In this document: positions 53,165 through 61,968 of the stretch, in pieces
How the letters are laid out: the number at the start of each line of letters is the position of its first letter
Numbering within the stretch: position 1 is the stretch's first letter
DNA from: Castellaniella sp047971665
Lineage (GTDB): Bacteria > Pseudomonadota > Gammaproteobacteria > Burkholderiales > Burkholderiaceae_B
Direction: 5' to 3'
DNA: 64,000 nucleotides
Assembly (NCBI RefSeq): GCF_047971665.1
Contig: NZ_JBKEAA010000022.1
Span: 4,396 to 68,395 of the forward strand
The notes under the pieces: model-generated
What the model saw: only the letters and a program-made list of their open reading frames with translations
What the model was told of the DNA's origin: nothing
Databases searched by the model: none
Translations under genes and position numbers: made by a program

Positions 53165-53950
53165 TCAGGCTGCGTCGAATTCCGCCACGACAGGGGCGTG
53201 GTCCGAGGGCTTGTCCCAACCGCGCGGCGTCTTGTCCACGAGACATTCGCGGCAGCGCGCCGCCAGGGCTTGTGTGGCCAGGATGTGATCGATGCGCAGA
53301 CCGGCGTTGCGGCGAAAGCCCATCCGGCGGTAATCCCACCAGCTGAAGACGCGCGCTGGCTGGTCGAACAGTCGGAATGTGTCCTGCAGGCCCAGACCAA
53401 GCAGATCGCGGAAGGCCTGGCGCTCGGGATCGGAGACGAGGATGCCGCCGGCCCAGGCTTCGGGGTCGTGCACGTCCTCGTCAGTCGGGGCCACGTTGTA
53501 GTCGCCGAGGATGGCCAGGTCGGGGTGGCGGGCGATTTCGTCGTTCAGCCAGCTGCGCAGCGCCTGGAACCAGTCCAGCTTGTAGGCGTACTTGTCGCTG
53601 TCCACGGCCTGTCCGTTGGGGCAATAGGCGCTGATGACACGCACGGAGCGTCCGTCCGCACCGGGCAGGGTGGCGGCGATGATCCGCTGTTGCGCATCCT
53701 CGTAGCCCGGGATGTTGCGCTGCATGTCCTGTGGGGGCGCCTTGCTCAGGATGGCCACGCCGTTGTAGGTTTTTTGGCCCGCCCAGCAGGCGTGGTAGCC
53801 GGCCGCCAGCAGGGCCTCGTGCGGGAATTTTTCGTCCGGCAGCTTCAGTTCCTGCAGGCACAGGGCGTCGACCGGGTTGGTTTGCAGCCATTCCAGGATA
53901 TGCGGCAGGCGGACGTTCAGGGAGTTGACGTTCCAGGTGGCGAGTTTCAT
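53165..53950 (-). CDS. xth: Exodeoxyribonuclease III
   Basis: AP endonuclease and 3'-5' exonuclease for base-excision repair, 261 residues. The EEP-fold residues are visible: MKLATWNVNSLNVRLP, LCLQELKLPDEKFP with the metal-binding Glu, ILGDYNVAPTDEDVHDP and the C-terminal SDHAPVVAEF. It is the last ordinary chromosomal gene before the island. Confidence 0.95.
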   Translation of the reverse strand: MKLATWNVNSLNVRLPHILEWLQTNPVDALCLQELKLPDEKFPHEALLAAGYHACWAGQKTYNGVAILSKAPPQDMQRNIPGYEDAQQRIIAATLPGADGRSVRVISAYCPNGQAVDSDKYAYKLDWFQALRSWLNDEIARHPDLAILGDYNVAPTDEDVHDPEAWAGGILVSDPERQAFRDLLGLGLQDTFRLFDQPARVFSWWDYRRMGFRRNAGLRIDHILATQALAARCRECLVDKTPRGWDKPSDHAPVVAEFDAA

Positions 53951-54088
53951 TCGATTTTAAATTCCGTTAATAATCAAATAATTATCACATCACCACACAT
54001 TGAATTTTCGGTCTAGCTACCCACCTGGCTACCCAATTTGGACCTGGTGGGCGTCTTTTCTTTGTGTTGCGTGAATACGACTATGGTA
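53951..54088. other. Probable left boundary of the island / candidate attachment region
   Basis: Directly after the xth start the sequence turns AT-rich (runs of TTAATAATCAAATAATTATC). It contains GCTACCCA twice with 12-base spacing (54016-54023, 54028-54035) flanked by CCCACC...GGTGGG arms. Such repeats suit a recombinase site, but no integrase gene or matching second copy is inside the window, so the call is tentative. Confidence 0.4.
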
Positions 54089-54316
54089 TCAGCAGGGCAT
54101 CTTGTTTCGCTCGATCATGGCGTGCAGGCTGGTGGCCGTGATGCCGCTGGATCGCTTGCCGATTTTGACCAGCTCCAGTTCGCCGTTATGGACCAGTCGG
54201 TAGATCGTAGAGCGAGAAACCCCCAGCTTGGCCTCTGCCACGTTGATGCGGTAGAGCAGCGCCCGTGTTGCGGCGCGGTGGGGAGGATGGGAAATGGGAG
54301 TGCTTGCTACTGTCAT
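54089..54316 (-). CDS. AlpA-type helix-turn-helix regulator
   Basis: Small DNA-binding protein of 75 residues of the AlpA/excisionase-like MerR-fold group common at the ends of P4-like satellites and genomic islands. The helix-turn-helix is LLYRINVAEAKLGVSRSTIYRLVHNG, then the wing ELELVKIGKRSSGI. AGAGGAT precedes the ATG at 54316. The same frame stays open to 54598, which would add about 95 residues that do not look like an AlpA domain. Such proteins usually control integrase and island excision genes, but none is visible nearby. Confidence 0.8.
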   Translation of the reverse strand: MTVASTPISHPPHRAATRALLYRINVAEAKLGVSRSTIYRLVHNGELELVKIGKRSSGITATSLHAMIERNKMPC

Positions 54317-55094
54317 AAGTCGATCCTCTTCGGATGGCCGGTGAAAATAGTGGCTCCAAATGTGGAGTGTGAGCGTTTGGCAGGGCCAGCCGCCGATCCG
54401 CGTAGAGCGGTACGGCTGGGTGCCAGAGACTGCGGTCTTTCCCGCCGTCATCATGGGATTACGTCGCCATCCTGGATGTTGGGCGCCTGTTGTGGGCGCT
54501 CCGGGCGCTTCCGCTGGGGGAGTCCCCGCGACCTGCAGCCATCGCGCCCCACGCGAGGGACAGGCGGCTGGTTGCGGATTTCGTCGGTTTTGCTTCAACC
54601 CCGATGCGTTACAGGTTGCTGCGCAATCGCATGCCGAATGTCGGGCAGGGCGCAGTATTTATCGGTTGTTGCTTTTTAAAGAGCTGGTCTGGGATGAGCA
54701 GATAGGGGCATTTTCATCAAATTGATTAGCAATGTCAATAGTCTTCAAAGGCGATCATTTTTATAAATAATTCAATGGTTTACTGAAAGAGCGTTGAGCG
54801 TAGCTGATCCCGAACACTAGAGGGATACAACCAAGACGCAAATTGTTTTTCCCTGTGACCGTGCCGGGATCGCTAAAATTGCCTCACTCCCTAGAGGCGG
54901 GCGGGGCAAGTTTGTTTCAGTAAGGTTCAGGCCGTTTCATGCCTCGATGCTGTTAATTTGACATGACGTTACATTCCGGGCGATTCAGGCTGAACTTCAT
55001 GCAGAAAAACTGCACAAACACACTACCTTCCGTCACATCCAAATAGCTGATTTATCTAATAGAATCCATGTTCATGCCAGGGTTATGAACATAT
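54317..55094. other. Long non-coding control region of the island
   Basis: Bases 54317-54660 are GC-rich with no convincing gene on the plus strand; on the minus strand the alpA frame stays open. Bases 54700-55090 are strongly AT-rich (for example CATTTTTATAAATAATTC), with small hairpins such as TGCAGAAAAACTGCA and a TTGACA at 54958. This is where promoters for alpA (leftward) and the YdaS-like gene (rightward) should lie. I cannot define either promoter firmly, and see no RNA gene I can name. Confidence 0.4.
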
Positions 55095-55331
55095 ATGCCT
55101 GACTTTCAACCTGTACGTCACGCCTGTACCTTGATGGGCGGGATGACACCACTCGCCCAGAAGCTTGGCCTGCCGGTGCAGGTCGTCAGCGGCTGGGCAG
55201 CCGGTACGCGACCGGTGCCGATCATCCGCTGCGTGGAGATCGAAGAATTGACGGGGGGAGGGGTCACCCGGAAACAGTTGCGCCCGGATGACTGGTGGCA
55301 GATTTGGCCGGAATTGCGAGGTGAGGGCTAG
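55095..55331 (+). CDS. YdaS-like helix-turn-helix repressor/antitoxin
   Basis: Small protein of 78 residues of the YdaS/Cro-like HTH family found in prophages. The typical pattern is complete: MTPLAQKLGLPVQVVSGWAAG for the helix-turn-helix, RPVPIIRCVEIEELTGGGVTR and the terminal LRPDDW. YdaS-like proteins act as phage repressors or antitoxins. There is no partner toxin next to it. It is the only plus-strand gene of the island in view and runs convergently toward the Res-like gene, with 78 bases between stops. The ribosome binding site is weak. Confidence 0.78.
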   Translation: MPDFQPVRHACTLMGGMTPLAQKLGLPVQVVSGWAAGTRPVPIIRCVEIEELTGGGVTRKQLRPDDWWQIWPELRGEG

Positions 55332-55409
55332 GAGCTATTGATTCTCATCTGCTGGATGGGGAGATCAAGCAGGTATTCCACGGAGGGCATGGCTCCTAGC
55401 GTCAGATGC

Positions 55410-58400
55410 TTATGTCAGTGCGCTGAAAAGCTTCGACAGATAGCTATTTGGGCCATCTTCCATGAACAACACATTACGGTTTTCCAGCTCGGCTTTTTTG
55501 GCTGGGTCGCCCACGTTGAGTAGGTCGGAAAACCTCGTAGGCGACAGAATAAAGGCGTTCAGGATTAGTGGAGGCTCACCCGCCTTGGCCTGTCCAGCCA
55601 GCGTTGTTTCCAGGGTTTTGACTTCCTTGTACAGCCCCAGTTTCGGGTGTGACAGGTCGAGGTTGCGCAACCCCTTCGGATCGACAAAGGTGAGCCACTG
55701 TTTGCCGCTGGTATCGTCCACCAGCCACAGCAAGAAATCCGGGTAGAAGTTGCCCGCCAATGCAAAGCCCAAACCTTTGTCCGCGCTAGCAGCATTGCGC
55801 AACAGGTACAGACTGCGCTGGCCGATAGCCTCGCGCCCACCTGCAGACCGATAGAACGCCTCCAAATCGCGAACAAACGTCACTTCGCTGGGGGCACTCA
55901 ATCCCAGTGGACGCAGCTTGAGTGGCACCAGATCCTTGTCGCTATCTTGCTCGAAGCCAAACAGAGGATAGAACAAGTGCCGGTCGAAGCTGATGGCCAC
56001 CATGTGCGGTGCATACCATTGGCTTGCCTCGCCAATTTTGCTGTCCGAGACCAGTTTTTTCAGGGTCTCCAGCTTTTTTTGGTATGCCAGGCCGTCATCA
56101 TTATTCTCAATCTCGAACTGGTACAGTTTGAGCATTGACCCGTGGTCTTCGTCGACGTGGGTAATGTCGTAGAACTGGCCCTCGTACCCGGTCTTCAATG
56201 CCTTGTAGAAACGGTCGGTATAGTCCGTCAATAATCTTAGCAGGATGTCTTCTTGCTTGTGAATGTCGGCGAAGGTCGTTACGTTCAGCTCGGATGCAGG
56301 AATGAACAGCGTATACCAAGCCTGATCTCCGGCGCAGAAGTCGAACAGCTTCTGCATGTCTAGCCGCAGATTACTCCAACTGCGTTGCAGCTTGTAATCC
56401 TGCAAGGCTAGATAGATACGGTCCCAGTTGAAGGCCGAGAATAGGGCGGGGTTCAGCTTGCCCTTATTCCGTGCTTCTGCCAAGGGATGCACATGTTGCG
56501 CCCCGGTATTTTTGCTGGATAGTGCTTCAACGCGAGGGTATAGATCAAGCACCACATGAGGGAGCTTGATCTTGCCTTGGAACTGCGTGGGGATTTCATA
56601 GAGCCACGGGAAGTGCGTGCGCTTGAACCCGAGTTTCTGGTTGTCCTTGTAGCCGTCCTTCAATGCCAAGGTCTTCAACTTGCCCTTGGGTAGGTTGGCC
56701 CGTGTCGGAAAGTCCAGCTCCAGTACTTCGTCACTTGGCGTGATGCCTTCCTCGCGTAGGTAATCTTTGAACGCAGCCATGTAGCTGGCGCGCACACCAA
56801 AGATGTTCAGCGCCTCCAGCTTGTTCAGATGCACGCCCTTGGGTCTGTCCTGCGGCAAGGTGCGCTTGAGTGAGAAGCCTTTGCCCTTGAGGCGCACCCC
56901 GCGTCCAAATAACTGGATGATCTGAGAGCCTTCACCCTGACCCATATTCAGCAGACCCATCGTGGACACGCGCCAGCTGCTCCAGCCTTCCGTGAATTTG
57001 CGTGAGCCGATCAGCACGTTGAGGCGGCTATCTTTGTTGTTTAGTGTGCTGAACAGCGCACCGCCGAAGTCGTCGCGTTCGCTGTCAAAGGTCTTCACGC
57101 CCTCTGCCATCCCGTAAAAGCCCGAGTCGTCACCGATGTTAATGAGGCCAAACGGATCAGCATTGCCCACACGCAATGCCAGCTCGCCCTTGCTGCCTTT
57201 GATGTTGACCAGCTTCAGGCGCTGACGGGCCGAGGCATTGAACACACGCCGCAGAATGTCAGCGTACAGATCATCTACGTGGTCGCTAAAGCCCATTAAG
57301 GGCGTGAATCGACCGCTGAAAATATTGTTGCCTTTGGCGTCCAGAATCTGTGCCTTGTCAGCAATCAGGTCGGCCAGCCAGGTCTTGATCTGCGTGTCGC
57401 TGTTCAGGAAGTCAGCGAGGAAGCTCACTACCTCCAGAATGTCCGATTCTTCACCTGAAACCTTATTACCAACAAATACCCACAGCGGCTTTTCAATATT
57501 GAAGTCCGTCAACTTTTCATGGTGCGTGTTCCATAGCCATAACTGCTGGTAGTAGGAGAGCAAGCAGGCGGTGAAGTATTTGCGGGCGTTGTCGGCCTGT
57601 TCGTAGGCCTCACCGCTCATGTTGAGGATTAGCGACTCTTTACCGTAGCCATCGTCATAGAAGAATTTGTACGAGTAGTCGAACAGGATGCATTTGGCGT
57701 AAATCTCGCGGGTAGCGGTGGTGCGCGCGCGACACTTGTCCTCGGCAGTCAGTGCAAGTTGTGCTTTCTGTCCGTCGTCCAGACTACGCAGGCTACTGGT
57801 GTTGAACAGCATTTTGGCGCGCTTTTTCTGGATGTCTTCTTCCGCTGCCGCCACGGTCATACCCTTTGCCACTGCCTGCCCGAAGGTGGCCGAGTACTCA
57901 AAGGCAAACCCACCTCGCACCAGTGCTTCGCGCCGTGCCATCCACGCGCCCGCTGCTGTGCCCGTACCCCGGTGGCCTTCGTCCACCAGCACCAGGTTGT
58001 TGCCCTCGAAAGCATCGACGGCGACGGTCTTGTCGCCCATCTCATCGCCCAGCTTGTTGATGTCGATGATCTCGATGGTACCGCGTGCCGGTGACTGGGT
58101 TTTGTTGAAGAATTGCGAGAGCTCAAAGCCCGATAACTCCAACTCTTGCAGATGCTGACGGCTCAAGCCTTCGTTGGGCGTGAGCAGAATGATCTTGTCC
58201 GGGTACACACCGGCTACGCCTTGTTGAAAATAGTGCAGGTACTGGTGAATATTGACGTGCAGCAGCAGGGTTTTGCCGCTGCCGGTGGCATTCCAGAAGG
58301 CGATCTTGTTCAGGTCGTCCGCGTCGAAATCGCGGAAGGGTTCCGCGCCTATCTCGGTACGGTAGCGCGTCATTTCCTCGTTCAGGCCATCGAGCAAGTC

Positions 58401-58790
58401 CTGACGGTGATTGAAGTACCAGTCCAGATACAACTCGGTAAACAGCAGCGATAGGTACTGGAAGTACTTCATCTGCAGTTCATGGCCTTCCAGCTTGTTG
58501 CGCTGGGCCGTGATGGCCTGCCAGTGGGCGACGATGTTCAAGTCGTAGCGCCGCAGATCGGCCTCGGGCACCTTGTTGGGATCGAACAAACCCCGGATCA
58601 GTTCGTGGAAGAACTTGGTCTGGCCGTCCTCGTCGATGCCCTCGAAACGGTCATCGCCCAGGCGCATCTTGAGCGCCGCCAGCGTGCCGCCCTCAAAGAA
58701 GCCCAATACCCAGCGGTTCAGAACCAACTCCTGATGAAAGCTGCGCTTCTTGGCAGCCGCACTCCTTGTGGTTTTTGCAGCTCGTGCCAT
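55410..58790 (-). CDS. Res-like DEAD/DEAH helicase with C-terminal PD-(D/E)xK nuclease
   Basis: 1126-residue protein, probable restriction effector. The superfamily 2 helicase has Walker A ATGSGKT (168-174), Walker B LVLVDEGH (267-273), EYSATF (298-303), GSRKFTEGWSSWRV (595-608) and motif VI QIIQLFGRGVRLKGKG (623-638). Near the C-terminus YPDFLLWLVDD (Asp1018) and FVDPKG (Asp1037, Lys1039) form a PD-(D/E)xK nuclease pair. The central domain has no other recognised part. I start at the ATG at 58790, whose A is shared with the upstream methyltransferase stop (TGATG); the open frame to 59018 overlaps that gene and is discarded. It is related to type III restriction enzymes but diverged. Confidence 0.87.
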   Translation of the reverse strand: MARAAKTTRSAAAKKRSFHQELVLNRWVLGFFEGGTLAALKMRLGDDRFEGIDEDGQTKFFHELIRGLFDPNKVPEADLRRYDLNIVAHWQAITAQRNKLEGHELQMKYFQYLSLLFTELYLDWYFNHRQDLLDGLNEEMTRYRTEIGAEPFRDFDADDLNKIAFWNATGSGKTLLLHVNIHQYLHYFQQGVAGVYPDKIILLTPNEGLSRQHLQELELSGFELSQFFNKTQSPARGTIEIIDINKLGDEMGDKTVAVDAFEGNNLVLVDEGHRGTGTAAGAWMARREALVRGGFAFEYSATFGQAVAKGMTVAAAEEDIQKKRAKMLFNTSSLRSLDDGQKAQLALTAEDKCRARTTATREIYAKCILFDYSYKFFYDDGYGKESLILNMSGEAYEQADNARKYFTACLLSYYQQLWLWNTHHEKLTDFNIEKPLWVFVGNKVSGEESDILEVVSFLADFLNSDTQIKTWLADLIADKAQILDAKGNNIFSGRFTPLMGFSDHVDDLYADILRRVFNASARQRLKLVNIKGSKGELALRVGNADPFGLINIGDDSGFYGMAEGVKTFDSERDDFGGALFSTLNNKDSRLNVLIGSRKFTEGWSSWRVSTMGLLNMGQGEGSQIIQLFGRGVRLKGKGFSLKRTLPQDRPKGVHLNKLEALNIFGVRASYMAAFKDYLREEGITPSDEVLELDFPTRANLPKGKLKTLALKDGYKDNQKLGFKRTHFPWLYEIPTQFQGKIKLPHVVLDLYPRVEALSSKNTGAQHVHPLAEARNKGKLNPALFSAFNWDRIYLALQDYKLQRSWSNLRLDMQKLFDFCAGDQAWYTLFIPASELNVTTFADIHKQEDILLRLLTDYTDRFYKALKTGYEGQFYDITHVDEDHGSMLKLYQFEIENNDDGLAYQKKLETLKKLVSDSKIGEASQWYAPHMVAISFDRHLFYPLFGFEQDSDKDLVPLKLRPLGLSAPSEVTFVRDLEAFYRSAGGREAIGQRSLYLLRNAASADKGLGFALAGNFYPDFLLWLVDDTSGKQWLTFVDPKGLRNLDLSHPKLGLYKEVKTLETTLAGQAKAGEPPLILNAFILSPTRFSDLLNVGDPAKKAELENRNVLFMEDGPNSYLSKLFSALT

Positions 58791-61700
58791 CAGACATCCT
58801 CCACCGAGAACATGCGTTCCAGGAACTCCGGCTCGATCTGCCGCAGCTTGAGCACGCGAGTGGCACCGCCTTCCTCGGCGGCCTGCGTCAGCACGGTGGG
58901 GATGTTGTGGTCGCCGTTGATGTAGACCACGTCGAACTCGTTGTCCGCCGGGTTGATGGCCAGCTTGTCGCAGAGCTTGCCTACACCTTCGTAGTCCAGC
59001 ATATCGCAGTCGCGCCACAACACGAGGCAGCTTTCACCGCCGGGCAGCGTGCCGGTGACGGTGACAAAGCCGCGCTGTGGCTTGGCGTCGATGTGCTTGA
59101 CTCGCAGGCCGATCAGGAAATTGAATGTCTCGACCAGATCGATCTTGCGCGGCTCGAACGCTCCCGCCGAATCCACAGCCACGTTGAGGGTGTAGTCGAA
59201 AGGCTTCTTGAAGTCTTCCACCGACAGCAGTGAGCCACGGCTCTCCACGTCCAGCACGTAGTTGAGTAGGTAGTCGTCCTTGGCTTGCTGCGGCAGGGTG
59301 TTCAACAGATCGCCCTGCGCGGCAGTGCGGCGCAATTGCAGGTTGTTCAGGGCGTCTTCGTAACTTTCAAGCTTGAGGACTTTGAAGCAGTGGGAGATAC
59401 CGGTGTCCGGTGCAGTCGGCTTTCCGTTTGCCCATTCGGCAGAGAATACGACCTTCTGCAAGCGTGGCTTGAGCACAGTATCGAAATACTCACCCTGCTC
59501 AACAAGTAGGTACTGCCGCTTACCCCCATCCCTGCGATTCAAAGTGATGGTGGCGTGTGCCGTTGTTCCGGATCCGCCGAAATAATCAAGTACCAGTGCA
59601 TCATTTTTGGACGCGCCAGCGATATAAATGGCGTCAACAACGGCGTGAATCGACTTCGGGTAAGAGAACGCGCTTCCACCAAACAGATGCTTCAAAAGTG
59701 CAGTACCGTGCTCTGTTGAAGAATGTTTTGCATCAAACCACGACGATACTGATACAACTCCGTCCTCATTAGGACGTCTCTTGTAGTAGATATAATCCTG
59801 TCCGGATCGATCTTTTCTAACTGCCAACGATTTCAGAGAATTCGTGACAGTCTTTCCTTCCCAGCGCCACGTCTTCTCGACGCCGTCGTCGTTGTTAGGA
59901 AAGACCACCTGCTCGCCATCCTTGGGAGGCTCAATATCCACCCATAACTCGTTAACCTCATCCCACGACATTTCAGGGACCCGGATTCTCTCTCCGTAGA
60001 TATAAATTGGGTAATAGAGTGCGCGGCGTGCGGATCGATCTGAGTTAGATCCCTCGCGCCTCAAATTCCGCCATTCGAATACCCCATCCTCATCGCGTTG
60101 ATTGAATCTAGCCATTTGCTCGGTCGTCGGTGGCAGTCTGCCAATAACTGATTCTGAAGTTGCGCCAGCAAAAATTAGGTATTCATGGGAGACAGCGTAG
60201 CCGCTTTGTGTAGGACGTCCGGATGGGTTTGAACGCACCGTGACAGTTCCGAGAATCCGGCCGTCAAAGATATTTGACATTAGAAAGCTCAATTCGCGTT
60301 GTTGTGCATCATCAATCGCAGCAACCAATACGCCGTCCTTTGTCAGCAGATTCCTTGATCGAGAAATCCGACTGTCCATAAGCGATGCCCAGCTGGAAGA
60401 CTTGTAGCCGTTCTTATAGGAAATGGCGCTTGCGTCTGTGTTGTATGGCGGGTCAATGTAGATGCAGTCAACACTGCCAAGATACTTCGATTGGAGCGTT
60501 CCAAGCCCTTGAAAGTTGTCGCCATGTATGAGAATGCCATTTAGCGTCGCGTCTATGTCGGCTAGATGCTTCAGTAAGCTGGCTCTGAAGTCAGCCGAGA
60601 ACAGACTCGTATCCAACATCCGATACGGCGCAGCTTTCAAGTCCTCCACCGTCCCCGGCGCGTCGCCATCCCAAACGCCCAGTTGTTTCCACCGTTCCCA
60701 TTGCTGCTCGTTCGCCACCACTTCCGGCCACAGTGCCTCCGGCACCCGATCCAGGGTGATGCAGTAGTGGCTGGAGACGACGAATTTCTTTTTCAGCCAG
60801 AGCTTTTTCTGAAAATCCTCCAGCTGTGCGAGGAAGGCAATTAACTCCAGCGCAATGCTGCGTAGGCACTGGATCATGCGCAGGTTCTTCTCGATATCTG
60901 CAAACGCGCCCGCGTTCTGCACGTCGTCCAGATGCATGACTTCGTTTTTGATGTAGAAGTCCAGCTCGCGCCGGAGGAAACCACCCAGATCCTTGTGGAT
61001 GAAGTAGTCAGCCGTATTCTTGGTGGTGTAGTCGCTCAGGTGCTTTTCCAGCAGGGTTCGCTGCGGATTCTTTTCGGTAGGCGCACGGTTACCCAGAGCC
61101 AGCCAGCGTGCCTTGACGGCAACGTCCGCTAGCACGGCCTCTACGGCCCTGGTAACCAGCGCCTCCTGCTTGGTGCCTTTGGGCTGGGCAGCGTACTCAA
61201 AGCGGATGATCAGATCCTGATTTCCGTCACTGCCCGATACTTCCTCCACGGGCACCAGTTCGTCTTCGTACTCGTCGCCGTTTTCATCCACACGGGTGAC
61301 GGTCTTGGCCGCTACTAGCGCAAACCGACGTTCCTTGTCGTTGTCCTTGCGGTTGTCCTTGGCGGTGTCGGCGGCGGCAAGGCGGAAATGCACCGTGCGG
61401 CCGTCTTCAAGCTTGAAGCTGTAGTTGCTGAAGTTCTCGCCGCTCTTGGTGTAGTACTGATCCTTATTGGCCCAGTGCAGCATCACCTCTTCGCCCGCGT
61501 AGGGGATGGCGTAGGTGTCGCCCTTGTAGCGACGCTGGCTGATGAAGTCGCCTTCGCTGTAATAGCGAGAGAAAAAGGTGAGCAGGTGCGAGAACACGGT
61601 GTTTTCGTGTTCATTGACACCGGCACCGTACTGAGCCAGTTTCTGCCGAAGCTCCAGCACTTTGGGCACGGTATCCGGGTTGATGCCATCCGCCTGATAC

Positions 61701-61936
61701 TGAGCTTCCTTTTCCTTGAGCTCACGCATCACTTGTTCACGTTGCGACTCATGACCACTGCTTAGGGCTGCCTGGACTTTTTCGGCCAATCGGTTTTCCA
61801 GGTAGTTGTTGATCTCGCTCGCGCGGGCGTTGAGAATGCGGTAGATGCCAAAGTCCAGTTCTGGGCGATCAATTTGGAAGATCTCGCGCAGCTTGGCGAC
61901 AAGCTCCTGGAATTTGGGATTTTGTGTGTTGGTCAT
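58790..61936 (-). CDS. Mod-like adenine-specific DNA methyltransferase with long N-terminal region
   Basis: Probable N6-adenine (or N4-cytosine) DNA methyltransferase, 1048 residues. The catalytic DPPYNT motif is at 495-500 and the SAM-binding FGGSG motif at 786-790 (VLDYFGGSGTTAHAT), so motif IV precedes motif I: the beta-class order of type III Mod subunits. The ~450 residues before the catalytic domain, starting LREIFQIDRPELDFGIYRILN, are not needed by ordinary Mod proteins. The 200-residue target-recognition-like region between the motifs and a ~200-residue C-terminal tail are also large. It sits between the SNF2 gene (32 bases upstream) and the Res-like gene (one-base overlap). It likely marks self DNA. 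Confidence 0.88.
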   Translation of the reverse strand: MTNTQNPKFQELVAKLREIFQIDRPELDFGIYRILNARASEINNYLENRLAEKVQAALSSGHESQREQVMRELKEKEAQYQADGINPDTVPKVLELRQKLAQYGAGVNEHENTVFSHLLTFFSRYYSEGDFISQRRYKGDTYAIPYAGEEVMLHWANKDQYYTKSGENFSNYSFKLEDGRTVHFRLAAADTAKDNRKDNDKERRFALVAAKTVTRVDENGDEYEDELVPVEEVSGSDGNQDLIIRFEYAAQPKGTKQEALVTRAVEAVLADVAVKARWLALGNRAPTEKNPQRTLLEKHLSDYTTKNTADYFIHKDLGGFLRRELDFYIKNEVMHLDDVQNAGAFADIEKNLRMIQCLRSIALELIAFLAQLEDFQKKLWLKKKFVVSSHYCITLDRVPEALWPEVVANEQQWERWKQLGVWDGDAPGTVEDLKAAPYRMLDTSLFSADFRASLLKHLADIDATLNGILIHGDNFQGLGTLQSKYLGSVDCIYIDPPYNTDASAISYKNGYKSSSWASLMDSRISRSRNLLTKDGVLVAAIDDAQQRELSFLMSNIFDGRILGTVTVRSNPSGRPTQSGYAVSHEYLIFAGATSESVIGRLPPTTEQMARFNQRDEDGVFEWRNLRREGSNSDRSARRALYYPIYIYGERIRVPEMSWDEVNELWVDIEPPKDGEQVVFPNNDDGVEKTWRWEGKTVTNSLKSLAVRKDRSGQDYIYYKRRPNEDGVVSVSSWFDAKHSSTEHGTALLKHLFGGSAFSYPKSIHAVVDAIYIAGASKNDALVLDYFGGSGTTAHATITLNRRDGGKRQYLLVEQGEYFDTVLKPRLQKVVFSAEWANGKPTAPDTGISHCFKVLKLESYEDALNNLQLRRTAAQGDLLNTLPQQAKDDYLLNYVLDVESRGSLLSVEDFKKPFDYTLNVAVDSAGAFEPRKIDLVETFNFLIGLRVKHIDAKPQRGFVTVTGTLPGGESCLVLWRDCDMLDYEGVGKLCDKLAINPADNEFDVVYINGDHNIPTVLTQAAEEGGATRVLKLRQIEPEFLERMFSVEDV

Positions 61937-61968
61937 GACTTGCCCTGGTGTCGGATACTTGAATCGGG

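Noticed and set aside
53165..55094. Site-specific integrase near the island end
   Set aside because: None of the open frames between xth and the YdaS-like gene shows tyrosine or serine recombinase motifs; only regulators are present.
55410..61936. Plain two-gene type III restriction-modification system
   Set aside because: Mod and Res likeness is real, but a SNF2 helicase is tightly joined upstream and the methyltransferase is far larger than usual, so the simple label would hide the main feature.
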